From Roseovarius sp. THAF9 (GTDB taxonomy: Bacteria; Pseudomonadota; Alphaproteobacteria; Rhodobacterales; Rhodobacteraceae), in contig NZ_CP045404.1 in assembly GCF_009363715.1 (NCBI RefSeq), positions 712,001 through 776,000 of the forward strand: a stretch of 64,000 nt of DNA. The letters run 5' to 3'. Shown in pieces: positions 49,352 through 57,765 of the stretch; position 1 is the stretch's first letter; every line of letters begins with the position of its first letter. Position numbers and translations under genes: made by a program. The notes under the pieces were generated by a model. It ran no database searches. It saw nothing but the letters and a program-made list of their open reading frames with translations, and was not told the DNA's origin.

Positions 49352-51303
49352 TCCCGGCGTTTCGAGAAATAATCGTCGGTGGTGCGGACTTGCGGGCGCT
49401 CGCCACCCGCGAAGGGATTGTCCTTTGAGTGGAACTGCGCCTTCACCCGGCAGTCGTCGCACATCTGGATCAGCCGCGCCGCCGAGTCTTTGCCGAACAT
49501 GGAATGTTTGCCCGCCAGCTTTTCGGTGATCCGGTCGATGGTGGATTTCACGCCGAAGGGCACGCCGCATTCGATGCACTGGGCCGGTTCTTCCTCGTTC
49601 AGCACGACCTGGCCCATGGCTTCGTCCGCGAGGTTGAGGCGCGGCTCGTAGCCGATGGCGTCCTCGGGGCAGATATTGGCGCAGAGACCGCATTGCAGGC
49701 AGGCGTCTTCCTGGAATCGCAGCTCTGGCTTGTCGGGGTTTTCCACGAGCGCGCCAGAGGGGCAGAGCGAGACGCAGGAAAGGCAGAGCGTGCAGGCGTC
49801 GGTGTCGACCAGAACGGCGCCATAGGGCGCGTCGTCGGGCAGGGGCAGAACCGTCTCGTCGCCATGCAGGGCCTTGGCGGCAAGGCGCGCCACCTGCCGG
49901 CGGCTGCCCATGGGCAGAACGGGCTCGGCCACCGGATCAGGGCGGGCCGCATCGGTGTAGAGCGCGTCGCAGAGCGCATCGGGCTCGGCCACGTCGAGCA
50001 GGGCAATGCGGTTATCGCCCGCGATGGCGCGTGCCAGGGGAATTTCCCGGTCGAGCGCGTCGCGTTCCGTTGTGGGCGACAGCAGGATCGTCACGTCTGT
50101 GAAACCGGAGGCAAGCGCCGCCAGCATCTCGGCATGGCCGAAGCCCGAGAGCGCGGGCACTTCCAGCGGGATCACGTCGGCGGGCAGGCCGCGGGAATAG
50201 CGGGCGGCGAGGCTGATCATTTGCTTGCCGTGGTTTTCGTCGCAGACCAGCAAGCGCGGGGCCGTGCCGCCGGCCTTGCGAAAGGTCGCGGCCAGCGTCT
50301 GGATGCGGCGAAAGAGCGTGGCCGGCGCGGGCGCGTCATAGGAGATGGCGCCGGACGGGCAAAGCGCCGAGCAGGCGCCACAGCCCGCGCAGACCATCGG
50401 ATCGACGGTGACATGCTCGCCAGCGGGGGAAATTGCGCCGGTGGGGCAGACGTCGAGGCAGTTGGTGCAGCCGGTCTGCTGGGCGCGGGAATGTGCGCAA
50501 AGCAGTGGTTCGACCGCGACGTAGAGCGGTTTTTCGAACGTTCCGATCAACTGGCTGGCCTCGAGAATGGCGTCTGCCACGGCCGGAATGCTGCCGGGAT
50601 CGGGGCGCAGGTAGCCTTCGCGCTTTTGCGGGGCGGGAAAGAGTGGTGTGCCGCCGGTCAGGTCGAGGATCACGTCGCATTCGGTGCGGGCGCCATCACG
50701 CGGGGCGGTCCATGTCAGGGCGCCGCGGCCCGACGGGTCGACCTGTTGCAGAGCGTCGATCTGGACAGAGAAGCCGCCCAACGCGCCGGTGGCGCGTTTC
50801 AGCGTGCCGCGAATGACGTCGTATCCCGTTGGATCGGGGGCATCGGCGTCATCTGTCATAAGGACGGTGACGCCAAGGATATCCTTGAGCTTGTTGGCGG
50901 CGGCTTGGGCCGTGTCCGCGGGACCGATGATCAGGCACAAACCCTCGGACATGACGTCGACGGATTTGCCCGAAGGCACGTCCAGCGTCGCCTCTGCCAG
51001 AAGGGCGGCCATTTTGGGTAGTTTGCTGGCGGGGTCGTCGGACCACCCGGCCCGGTTGCGCAGGTCGGTGACCGGCGGTTCGGGCATGTCCATCTCGGCG
51101 GCCAGTTCAGCGAAGAGGCGCTGTTCCTGGCGACAGCAGAGGATGGCGTCGCCAGCGGCGATGGCCTGCGCGGTGGCGTCGGTCTGGGTGGTGCACAGGC
51201 CGGAATGTACCGCGCTACAGGTGAGGCCGGTGGCGGCTTCGAGCGCGTCCTTGTCGAGCTCTTGCGAGCCCGCACAATTGCACAGAATCAATTGCTTAGT
51301 CAT
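49345..51303 (-). CDS. Large 4Fe-4S polyferredoxin of the formate dehydrogenase locus
   Basis: 652 residues with no signal peptide, so cytoplasmic. Cys-rich parts in order: LILCNCAG near the N-terminus, then CTNCLDVCP and CAGCGACSALCP (about 275-315), then CTLCLSCVSLCP and CLQCGLCANICP (about 510-560), then CIECGVPFG and MCDDC near the end. This gives at least four ferredoxin-type 4Fe-4S clusters plus extra cysteine pairs. The middle has a region with LLVCDENHGK resembling a Rossmann-like spacer. Such proteins accompany FDH genes with DUF3305/3306 and may pass electrons or help assemble clusters. It is divergent from DUF3305. Confidence 0.88.
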   Translation of the reverse strand: MTKQLILCNCAGSQELDKDALEAATGLTCSAVHSGLCTTQTDATAQAIAAGDAILCCRQEQRLFAELAAEMDMPEPPVTDLRNRAGWSDDPASKLPKMAALLAEATLDVPSGKSVDVMSEGLCLIIGPADTAQAAANKLKDILGVTVLMTDDADAPDPTGYDVIRGTLKRATGALGGFSVQIDALQQVDPSGRGALTWTAPRDGARTECDVILDLTGGTPLFPAPQKREGYLRPDPGSIPAVADAILEASQLIGTFEKPLYVAVEPLLCAHSRAQQTGCTNCLDVCPTGAISPAGEHVTVDPMVCAGCGACSALCPSGAISYDAPAPATLFRRIQTLAATFRKAGGTAPRLLVCDENHGKQMISLAARYSRGLPADVIPLEVPALSGFGHAEMLAALASGFTDVTILLSPTTERDALDREIPLARAIAGDNRIALLDVAEPDALCDALYTDAARPDPVAEPVLPMGSRRQVARLAAKALHGDETVLPLPDDAPYGAVLVDTDACTLCLSCVSLCPSGALVENPDKPELRFQEDACLQCGLCANICPEDAIGYEPRLNLADEAMGQVVLNEEEPAQCIECGVPFGVKSTIDRITEKLAGKHSMFGKDSAARLIQMCDDCRVKAQFHSKDNPFAGGERPQVRTTDDYFSKRRDH

Positions 51304-51660
51304 GATTTGCCCCGGCTTTCACTGGCGGGCCGCGCCTTGGTTCGGCGCGACGGGCTGATGGATTGCAATGCAGATCTCTCCTCATGATCCTGCAGGGGCC
51401 TTACGCCACCTTTTCTGACAAGCATGGTCAGGAATTGCGGGCGTTTGGCCTGCGATTCTTCTGCCCTTCGCGACGCTGTTGCAAGCAGGAAACCTGAGCA
51501 TTTTTCTCGTCCGGTCATTCTGTCCGTCGCCCTTCCGAATTCGATCCGTGGCTGCCCAAATTGTCCAGATTCAGGTTCCGTCCACAATTGCATGCTTTTT
51601 TTCTTTGAGACGCCGGTGCAGTTGGCACAAGATAAGCGCACGGGAGGACACCAGCCACAC
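51304..51660. promoter_or_regulatory. Divergent control region between polyferredoxin and the FDH operon
   Basis: 357 bp with no supportable gene. It should carry promoters for the polyferredoxin (minus) and the DUF3305-led FDH operon (plus). Features seen: a T8 run at about 51597-51604 (with one C following), the palindrome-like TCAGGAAT patch near 51430, and GGAGG about 13 nt before the ATG at 51661. TTGGCAC at about 51614 resembles a sigma-54 -24 element, but no GC-type -12 box follows at the right spacing. Confidence 0.5.
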
Positions 51661-52230
51661 ATGATCCACAATCCGGACATGTACGCCACTATGCCTTTGG
51701 GGATCGTCATGCGCCGCACGCCGGGCGTGACGCGCTGGGCTGCGTGGGCGTGGAAGGCCGTGGCGGTTCTGCCGGGGGCCGGTCCGGCCGCGTGGCGTGT
51801 GCTCCGCGAAGAGGGCGATGTCACCGAATATCACGCCGCAACGATGACGCTGGAACTGCACGGGGCGGAAACCGAAAGCTATCTGCACGGTCTGTCGGCG
51901 CAGGTGCCCTCGGTCTACGCGGTGTTCCGCAAGACCGGCGCGGGGGAGTGCCCGCTGGAGGCGGTGCTGGTGACGGCCTCGCCCTACGAGGCGCAGGATT
52001 ACGAGGATAACGGCGAGGATATCGTCGAGAAGATTCCGATGCCCGAGGGGCTGATCGCCTGGGTCCGGGACTTTGCCGAGACCTACCACACCGAAGAGGA
52101 ATTCAAGAAACGCCGCCGCGACCGGGTGAAGGTCGATGCGCATGTGGACGGGATCGGCGACCCGCGGATCGTCCAGCAGCGCGACATCTACCGTTCGCCA
52201 ACGCTGCGGCGGAAAGGGCGGATGCAATGA
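51661..52230 (+). CDS. DUF3305 domain-containing FDH accessory protein
   Basis: 189 residues from the ATG at 51661; the conserved domain begins at about residue 11 (MPLGIVMRRTPGVTRWAAWAWKAVAVLPG). Further family blocks: EYHAATMTLELHGAETESYLHGL and PSVYAVFRK, and a basic C-terminus with KKRRRDRVKVD. No signal or membrane segment. It is the first gene of the plus-strand FDH operon and overlaps DUF3306 by ATGA. DUF3305/DUF3306 pairs accompany formate dehydrogenases; biochemical role unknown. Confidence 0.88.
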   Translation: MIHNPDMYATMPLGIVMRRTPGVTRWAAWAWKAVAVLPGAGPAAWRVLREEGDVTEYHAATMTLELHGAETESYLHGLSAQVPSVYAVFRKTGAGECPLEAVLVTASPYEAQDYEDNGEDIVEKIPMPEGLIAWVRDFAETYHTEEEFKKRRRDRVKVDAHVDGIGDPRIVQQRDIYRSPTLRRKGRMQ

Positions 52231-52859
52231 GCGCACGCGAGGATTTCTGGTCGCGCCGGAAGGCGCGGGTGGCGGCAGAGGATGCCGCCGAAGTCGAGGC
52301 GCGCGAAGAGGCGCAGCGGGCCGAGGCCCGCGCCTCGCTTGAGGAGAAAAGCGACGCCGAGGTGCTGGAATTGCTGGGCCTGCCCGATCCCGACACGATG
52401 AACCGTGGCGACGATTTCAGCGCTTTTATGGCCGAGACGGTGCCGGACCGCATTCGGCGCTGGGCGCTGCGGCGGCTGTGGGGCACGAACCCGGCGCTGG
52501 CCAACCTGGACGGGCTGTTGGATTACGGCGAGGACTTTACCGACAAGGCGATGGTGATCGAGAACATGCAGACTGCCTATCAGGTGGGCAAGGGCATGCT
52601 GACCCATGTGCAGAAGCTGGCGCGAGAGGCCGAAGCGCTGAGCGCGATGACCGATACTGAGACCGAGGATGAAGCCGGCACCGACGCAGCGGAGGCGGAC
52701 GTCGAACAGGCGAGCGAAGAGGCGGACCCGCCCGGGGTGGCCGAGGCCGCGCCGGTCTACAGCTATGAGACCGCCACGCAAGAGGCGGACGCGTGGGCCG
52801 CACCGCAGCGCCGCCGAATGCAGTTCACCTTCGACGACACGGCGGAGCCCGGCACATGA
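52227..52859 (+). CDS. DUF3306 domain-containing FDH accessory protein
   Basis: 210 residues. The conserved N-terminus is EDFWSRRKARVAAE, followed by a helical acidic region, then the domain core FSAFMAETVPDRIRRWALRRLWGTNPALANLDGLLDYGEDFTD spread over about residues 64-107. The C-terminal third is acidic and low-complexity (Glu/Ala/Asp) before a short FTFDD end. Coupled by ATGA overlaps to DUF3305 before it and the TorD-like gene after it. Confidence 0.88.
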   Translation: MSAREDFWSRRKARVAAEDAAEVEAREEAQRAEARASLEEKSDAEVLELLGLPDPDTMNRGDDFSAFMAETVPDRIRRWALRRLWGTNPALANLDGLLDYGEDFTDKAMVIENMQTAYQVGKGMLTHVQKLAREAEALSAMTDTETEDEAGTDAAEADVEQASEEADPPGVAEAAPVYSYETATQEADAWAAPQRRRMQFTFDDTAEPGT

Positions 52860-53494
52860 GCAAGCAGGAGACGGGGATGACCACAGAGGCACGTGCCCAG
52901 ATCGCGGAAGAGGACCGGCTGCGCGCCGATCTTTACGATTTCCTGGGCGTGTTGCTGGCGGCCCCGCCGTCCGAGGCTTTGTTGTCGCAGACGGCCAGTC
53001 TTTCGGGCGATAGCGAGACCGATCTCGGCGTTGCCGTCGCGGCGCTGTCGCGCATCGCCAAGCACACCAAGCCGCAGGCGGTGGAGCGCGAGTTCAATGC
53101 GCTTTTCATCGGGCTGGGGCGCGGCGAGCTTTTGCCCTATGCCAGCTATTACCTCACCGGGTTTCTGAACGAAAAGCCGCTGGCGAGCCTGCGGCGGGAC
53201 ATGGCGGCGCGCGGCATGACCCGGGCGCAGAACGTATACGAGCCCGAAGATAACATCGCGTCGTTGATGGAGATGATGGGCGGGCTGATCACTGGGCGGT
53301 TCGGCAAACCGGCCAGCCTGAGTGATCAGAAGACGTTCTTCAACACGCATATCGGCCCATGGGCCGGGCATTTTTTCACGGATTTGGAGGCTGCGAAGAA
53401 CTCGGTTCTCTATGCTTCGGTCGGCGCTGTCGGCCGGGTGTTCATGGAGATCGAGACCGAAGGTTTCCGGATGAGCGCGGAGGGATCCGCATGA
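52856..53494 (+). CDS. TorD/DmsD-family molecular chaperone
   Basis: 212 residues from the ATG at 52856 in ATGA overlap with DUF3306; ATG 52877, with AGGAG before it, is an equally possible start. All-helical TorD fold: ADLYDFLGVLLAAPPSEALL, VEREFNALFIGLGRGELLPYASYYLTGF and a C-terminal HIGPWAGHFFTDLEAAKNSVLYASVGAVGRVFMEIE. These chaperones bind the Tat signal or apo-form of a molybdoenzyme until the cofactor is loaded. The client here is almost certainly the FDH alpha subunit. Confidence 0.9.
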   Translation: MSKQETGMTTEARAQIAEEDRLRADLYDFLGVLLAAPPSEALLSQTASLSGDSETDLGVAVAALSRIAKHTKPQAVEREFNALFIGLGRGELLPYASYYLTGFLNEKPLASLRRDMAARGMTRAQNVYEPEDNIASLMEMMGGLITGRFGKPASLSDQKTFFNTHIGPWAGHFFTDLEAAKNSVLYASVGAVGRVFMEIETEGFRMSAEGSA

Positions 53495-53535
53495 ACCGGC
53501 AGGGCGACCTGTCATCACCAGAGAGGAGGACTCTC

Positions 53536-53724
53536 ATGAGCGAGAAAACGCAAGGCAACAGCCGTCGCGATTTTCTGAAGATGGCCGCCGCAGGTGCGCC
53601 CGCGGTCGCGGTCGTAACGGCAGCCAGCACCGGCACCGCCGAAGCGGCGGAACCGGACCTGTCATCGGACAAGATGCAGGACACTGCGCACACGCGCGCA
53701 TACTTCGATAGCGCCCGGTTCTGA
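53536..53724 (+). CDS. Formate dehydrogenase region Tat-signal small protein
   Basis: 62 residues, start preceded by GAGGAGG. The N-terminus has the Tat motif SRRDFLKMAAAGAPAVAVV, and the mature part is only about 25 residues, ending TRAYFDSARF, which matches the formate-DH-region Tat-target family. An ATG at 53491 in the same frame overlaps the TorD stop and could be used for coupling. The function is unknown; it may accompany the catalytic subunit through the Tat system. Confidence 0.88.
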   Translation: MSEKTQGNSRRDFLKMAAAGAPAVAVVTAASTGTAEAAEPDLSSDKMQDTAHTRAYFDSARF

Positions 53725-53836
53725 CCGGACGTGATCACTTGACCTGCCGGCGACTGGTTGCGGGACGCCCGACTGTCGGTGGATAACCTTAGTACCCAGC
53801 AATCCCAGTCGGGAAAGCTCGGGAGGAGAGAGAAAC

Positions 53837-56800
53837 ATGCTTAGGAAAAAGACCAACGGGGTTGCGCGACGCCCCCAGCGGACAAGTATCCTGTCTGAGG
53901 TCGGGGGAAAGACCATCGACCGCCGCGCGTTCCTGCGCGGCTCTGGCCTGGCCATCGGCGGCCTGGCCGCGATTGGCGCAACGGGGGGCAGTGTCACCCG
54001 GGCCAACGCGCAATCGTCCGCAGCAGCGGCGGTTGAGACAGTCAAATCGGTTTGCACGCACTGCTCGGTCGGCTGCACGGTCGTGGCCGAGGTAAGCGAC
54101 GGCGTCTGGGTGGGCCAGGAGCCCGGCTGGGACAGCCCGTTCAACCTGGGTGCCCATTGTGCAAAGGGCGCCTCGGTGCGCGAGCACGCCCATGGCGAAC
54201 GCCGCCTGAAATACCCGATGAAGAAAGAGGGTGGCGAGTGGAAGCGCATCAGCTGGGAACAGGCGATCAACGAGATCGGCGACGGCATGATGAATATCCG
54301 GGAAGAAAGCGGCCCGGACAGCGTCTACTGGCTGGGCTCTGCCAAGCATAACAACGAACAGGCCTACCTGTTCCGCAAGTTCGCCGCCTACTGGGGCACG
54401 AACAACGTGGACCACCAGGCCCGTATCTGTCACTCGACTACCGTGGCCGGTGTTGCGAACACCTGGGGCTACGGCGCGATGACCAACAGCTACAACGACA
54501 TCCACAATTCCCAAGCGATCTTCATCATCGGCGGCAACCCGGCGGAAGCACACCCCGTCAGCCTGTTGCACGTGCTGAAGGCCAAGGAACAGAACAACGC
54601 GCCGCTGATCGTGTGCGACCCGCGTTTCACGCGCACGGCCGCCCACGCGGACGAATATGTCCGGTTCCGTCCGGGTACGGACGTGGCGCTGGTCTGGGGT
54701 ATCCTGTGGCACATCTTCGAGAACGGGTGGGAAGACAAGGAATTCATCCGCACTCGTGTCTGGGGGATGGACCAGATCAAGGACGAAGTGTCCAAGTGGA
54801 CGCCCGAGGAAGTGGAACGTGTGACCGGCACACCCGGCAGCCAGCTTGAGCGGGTTGCCCGGACGCTGGCCAACAACCGTCCGGGCACCGTGATCTGGTG
54901 CATGGGTGGCACGCAGCATACCAACGGCAACAACAACACCCGTGCCTACTGCATCCTGCAGCTGGCCCTTGGCAACATGGGCACGTCGGGTGGCGGCACC
55001 AACATCTTCCGCGGCCACGACAATGTGCAGGGCGCGACGGACCTTGGTGTTCTGAGCCATACGCTGCCGGGCTATTACGGCCTGTCGAATGGCGCGTGGG
55101 GGCACTGGGCCCGTGTTTGGGGCGAAGACCCCGAGTGGCTGGCCAACCAGTTCGTCACGACCAAGACCAAGGACGGCAAGGACCAGAGCCTGCAGAACCT
55201 GTCTGGCATCCCCGTCAGCCGCTGGATCGACGGTGTGCTGGAAGATCCCGAGAACATGGACAACCCCAACAAGGTGCGGGCCATGGTTCTGTGGGGCCAC
55301 GCGCCGAACAGCCAGACCCGCATGACGGAAATGAAGACGGCGATGGAGCAGCTCGATATGCTGGTCGTGGTCGACCCGTATCCGACCGTTTCGGCCGTTC
55401 TGCATGACCGGACCGACGGCGTCTACCTGCTGCCGGCCTGTACGCAGTTCGAGACCTATGGCTCGGTCACCGCGTCCAACCGGTCGCTGCAATGGCGCGA
55501 AAAGGTGGTCGATCCGCTGTTCGAATCCAAGTCGGACCACGAGATCATCGGTCTGTTCGCGCAGAAGTTCGGCTTCCACGACCGGATGTTCCGTAACATC
55601 AGCATCGAAGATGACGGCGTGACGCCGAACATCGAGGACACGCTGCGCGAGATCAATCGCGGCATGTGGACGATCGGCTACACGGGTCAAAGCCCTGAAC
55701 GGCTGAAGATGCACATGGAGAATCAGCACACGTTCGATCGCACCACGCTGAAGGCGCTTGGTGGCCCGGCTGATGGCGACTATTACGGTCTGCCATGGCC
55801 AAGCTGGGGCACGCCCGAGATGAAACACCCGGGCACGCCGAACCTCTATGACATGTCCAAGCCGGTGGCCGAAGGTGGCCTGACCTTCCGCGCGCGTTTC
55901 GGCGTGGAGCGGGACGGTGACAACCTGCTGGCCGAAGGCGTATACAGCGTCGGCTCGGAAATCCAGGATGGATACCCCGAGTTCACCTACCAGATGCTTG
56001 TCGACCTGGGGTGGGACAGTGACCTGACCGAGGAAGAGAAGCGCGTCATGGGCCGCGTGGCCGGTGTCGAGGGCATCGACGAAGACGCGTCGGTGGGCAA
56101 CCAGGACGACGGCGAGGAAGCGCAGAACGCGGTTCCGACGGAGGGCGGTCAGACCGAAGAGGTTCAGGACACCGCCGAGGCCCAGAACCTGTCGCAGCCC
56201 AATGGCGAGCAGGGGGCCGACGAGGAAGTGGGCGAGCAGGCGATGTCGCCGTTCCCGTCCGACTTCAACGAGCAGGTCTCGGCCGTGAACTGGAAGACCG
56301 ACCTTTCGGGCGGTATCCAGCGGGTCGCCATCAAGCATGGCTGTGCGCCCTTCGGCAACGCCAAGGCCCGTGCCGTCGTGTGGACCTTCCCCGACCCGGT
56401 GCCGCTGCACCGCGAGCCGCTCTATACCTCGCGGCGCGATCTAGTCGAGGACTATCCGACCTACGAGGACCGGCATGCCTATCGTCTTCCGACGCTTTAC
56501 GCCTCGATCCAGAAGAACGACTTTTCGAAGGACTTCCCGATTGTCCTGACATCCGGTCGTCTGGTCGAGTACGAGGGTGGCGGCGACGAGACGCGGTCGA
56601 ACCCGTGGCTGGCCGAACTGCAACAGGACATGTTCGTGGAAATCAACCCGCGCGACGCCAACAACCTTGGTGTGCGGGATGGCGAGCAGGTCTGGGTCGA
56701 AGGGCCCGAAGGCGGAAAGGTCAAGGTCATGGCCATGGTAACCAACCGGGTGGGCGAAGGCGTGGCCTTCATGCCGTTCCACTTTGGCGGGCATTATCAG

Positions 56801-56947
56801 GGCGAGGATCTGCGGTCCAAGTATCCGGACGGCGCCGACCCCTATGTGCTGGGTGAATCCACAAACACCGCTCAGACATACGGCTACGACTCGGTAACCC
56901 AGATGCAGGAGACGAAGGCGACTCTCTGCAAGATCACAGCAGCATAA
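53837..56947 (+). CDS. fdhA: Formate dehydrogenase alpha (molybdopterin) subunit, cysteine form
   Basis: 1036 residues. A Tat signal is present (DRRAFLRGSG, RR at 29-30; cleavage after about ANA near 58). One 4Fe-4S site is C73, C76, C80 and C108. The Mo/W ligand is C198 in ARICHSTTVAG, with the conserved histidine at 199; selenocysteine enzymes have TGA at that place. Molybdopterin-binding regions follow to a C-terminal MopB domain (VLTSGRLVEYEG). An acidic, Gln-rich low-complexity stretch (about residues 745-800) interrupts the chain. It oxidises formate to CO2 in the periplasm and passes electrons to the beta subunit. Confidence 0.96.
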   Translation: MLRKKTNGVARRPQRTSILSEVGGKTIDRRAFLRGSGLAIGGLAAIGATGGSVTRANAQSSAAAAVETVKSVCTHCSVGCTVVAEVSDGVWVGQEPGWDSPFNLGAHCAKGASVREHAHGERRLKYPMKKEGGEWKRISWEQAINEIGDGMMNIREESGPDSVYWLGSAKHNNEQAYLFRKFAAYWGTNNVDHQARICHSTTVAGVANTWGYGAMTNSYNDIHNSQAIFIIGGNPAEAHPVSLLHVLKAKEQNNAPLIVCDPRFTRTAAHADEYVRFRPGTDVALVWGILWHIFENGWEDKEFIRTRVWGMDQIKDEVSKWTPEEVERVTGTPGSQLERVARTLANNRPGTVIWCMGGTQHTNGNNNTRAYCILQLALGNMGTSGGGTNIFRGHDNVQGATDLGVLSHTLPGYYGLSNGAWGHWARVWGEDPEWLANQFVTTKTKDGKDQSLQNLSGIPVSRWIDGVLEDPENMDNPNKVRAMVLWGHAPNSQTRMTEMKTAMEQLDMLVVVDPYPTVSAVLHDRTDGVYLLPACTQFETYGSVTASNRSLQWREKVVDPLFESKSDHEIIGLFAQKFGFHDRMFRNISIEDDGVTPNIEDTLREINRGMWTIGYTGQSPERLKMHMENQHTFDRTTLKALGGPADGDYYGLPWPSWGTPEMKHPGTPNLYDMSKPVAEGGLTFRARFGVERDGDNLLAEGVYSVGSEIQDGYPEFTYQMLVDLGWDSDLTEEEKRVMGRVAGVEGIDEDASVGNQDDGEEAQNAVPTEGGQTEEVQDTAEAQNLSQPNGEQGADEEVGEQAMSPFPSDFNEQVSAVNWKTDLSGGIQRVAIKHGCAPFGNAKARAVVWTFPDPVPLHREPLYTSRRDLVEDYPTYEDRHAYRLPTLYASIQKNDFSKDFPIVLTSGRLVEYEGGGDETRSNPWLAELQQDMFVEINPRDANNLGVRDGEQVWVEGPEGGKVKVMAMVTNRVGEGVAFMPFHFGGHYQGEDLRSKYPDGADPYVLGESTNTAQTYGYDSVTQMQETKATLCKITAA

Positions 56948-56959
56948 GGAGAAGATGGA

Positions 56960-57553
56960 ATGGCTAGAGCTAAATTCCTGTGTGACGCCGAACGCTGCAT
57001 CGAGTGCAACGCCTGCGTGACCGCCTGTAAAAACGAGCACGAGGTGCCGTGGGGCATCAACCGGCGCCGCGTGGTGACCATCGAAGATGGGAACCCCGGT
57101 GAACGCTCGATCTCGGTGGCCTGCATGCATTGTTCCGATGCGCCGTGCATGGCGGTCTGTCCGGTAGACTGTTTCTACCAGAGCGAGGAAGGCGTCGTCC
57201 TTCACTCCAAGGACCTGTGTATCGGTTGCGGCTATTGCTTTTACGCGTGCCCGTTCGGCGCGCCGCAATTCCCGCAGGCCGGCAACTTCGGATCGCGTGG
57301 CAAGATGGACAAATGTACCTTCTGCGCCGGTGGCCCCGAAGAGAACAACAGCCAGGCCGAGTTCAACAAGTACGGGCGCAACCGGATCGCGGAAGGCAAG
57401 CTGCCGATCTGCGCCGAGATGTGTTCGACCAAGGCGCTGCTGGCCGGTGACGGGGACGTGGTCGCGAATATTTATCGCGAGCGTGTCGTGTCCCGTGGCT
57501 TCGGCTCGGGCGCCTGGGGTTGGGGCACGGCCTATGACCAGAAGGGCGGCTGA
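56960..57553 (+). CDS. fdh3B: Formate dehydrogenase FDH3 beta subunit, four 4Fe-4S clusters
   Basis: 197 residues, start 12 nt after the alpha stop and preceded by AAGGAGA. Four ferredoxin-like cysteine sets are seen: CIECNACVTACKNEHEVPWG, CMHCSDAPCMAVCP, CIGCGYCFYACPFGAPQFP, and the C-terminal pair of CTFC and CAEMC. There is no own signal; it likely rides with the alpha subunit through Tat. It carries electrons from alpha to the cytochrome b subunit. A strong hairpin follows the gene. Confidence 0.95.
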   Translation: MARAKFLCDAERCIECNACVTACKNEHEVPWGINRRRVVTIEDGNPGERSISVACMHCSDAPCMAVCPVDCFYQSEEGVVLHSKDLCIGCGYCFYACPFGAPQFPQAGNFGSRGKMDKCTFCAGGPEENNSQAEFNKYGRNRIAEGKLPICAEMCSTKALLAGDGDVVANIYRERVVSRGFGSGAWGWGTAYDQKGG

Positions 57554-57581
57554 TCGCCGTTCGACGTCACCTTGAGACCAA

Positions 57582-57614
57582 GTGAAAGAGGCGGGTGTGT
57601 CCCGCCTCTTTCAC
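57582..57614 (+). terminator. Perfect hairpin between FDH beta and gamma genes
   Basis: A 14-bp perfect inverted repeat (57582-57595 with 57601-57614) with a 5-nt loop begins 29 nt after the beta stop. No T-run follows, so it is more likely an mRNA-stability or attenuation element setting the alpha/beta to gamma ratio than a full terminator. Confidence 0.65.
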
Positions 57615-57765
57615 CCCGTCCCGTAAGAGGGAATGCCGAGAGTATCTTGAGAAACGCACTTTGACCCGCGTGGCGGCACGCCGCAAAGTCCGTTTCCCAA
57701 AATATTCGCAATACACCGCGCAGAGGTGAGGCCCGCGACGCCGGGCAGGGTAGAAAGGAAAAGAC

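Noticed and set aside
51604..51640. Possible sigma-54 promoter (TTGGCAC) before the FDH operon
   Set aside because: No TTGC-type -12 element at the right spacing, and the local NtrC-type regulator lacks GAFTGA.
54428..54430. Selenocysteine site in fdhA
   Set aside because: The codon is TGT (Cys), and no in-frame TGA is present.
53789..56410. 873-codon minus-strand frame opposite fdhA
   Set aside because: Shadow of a strongly supported molybdoenzyme gene.
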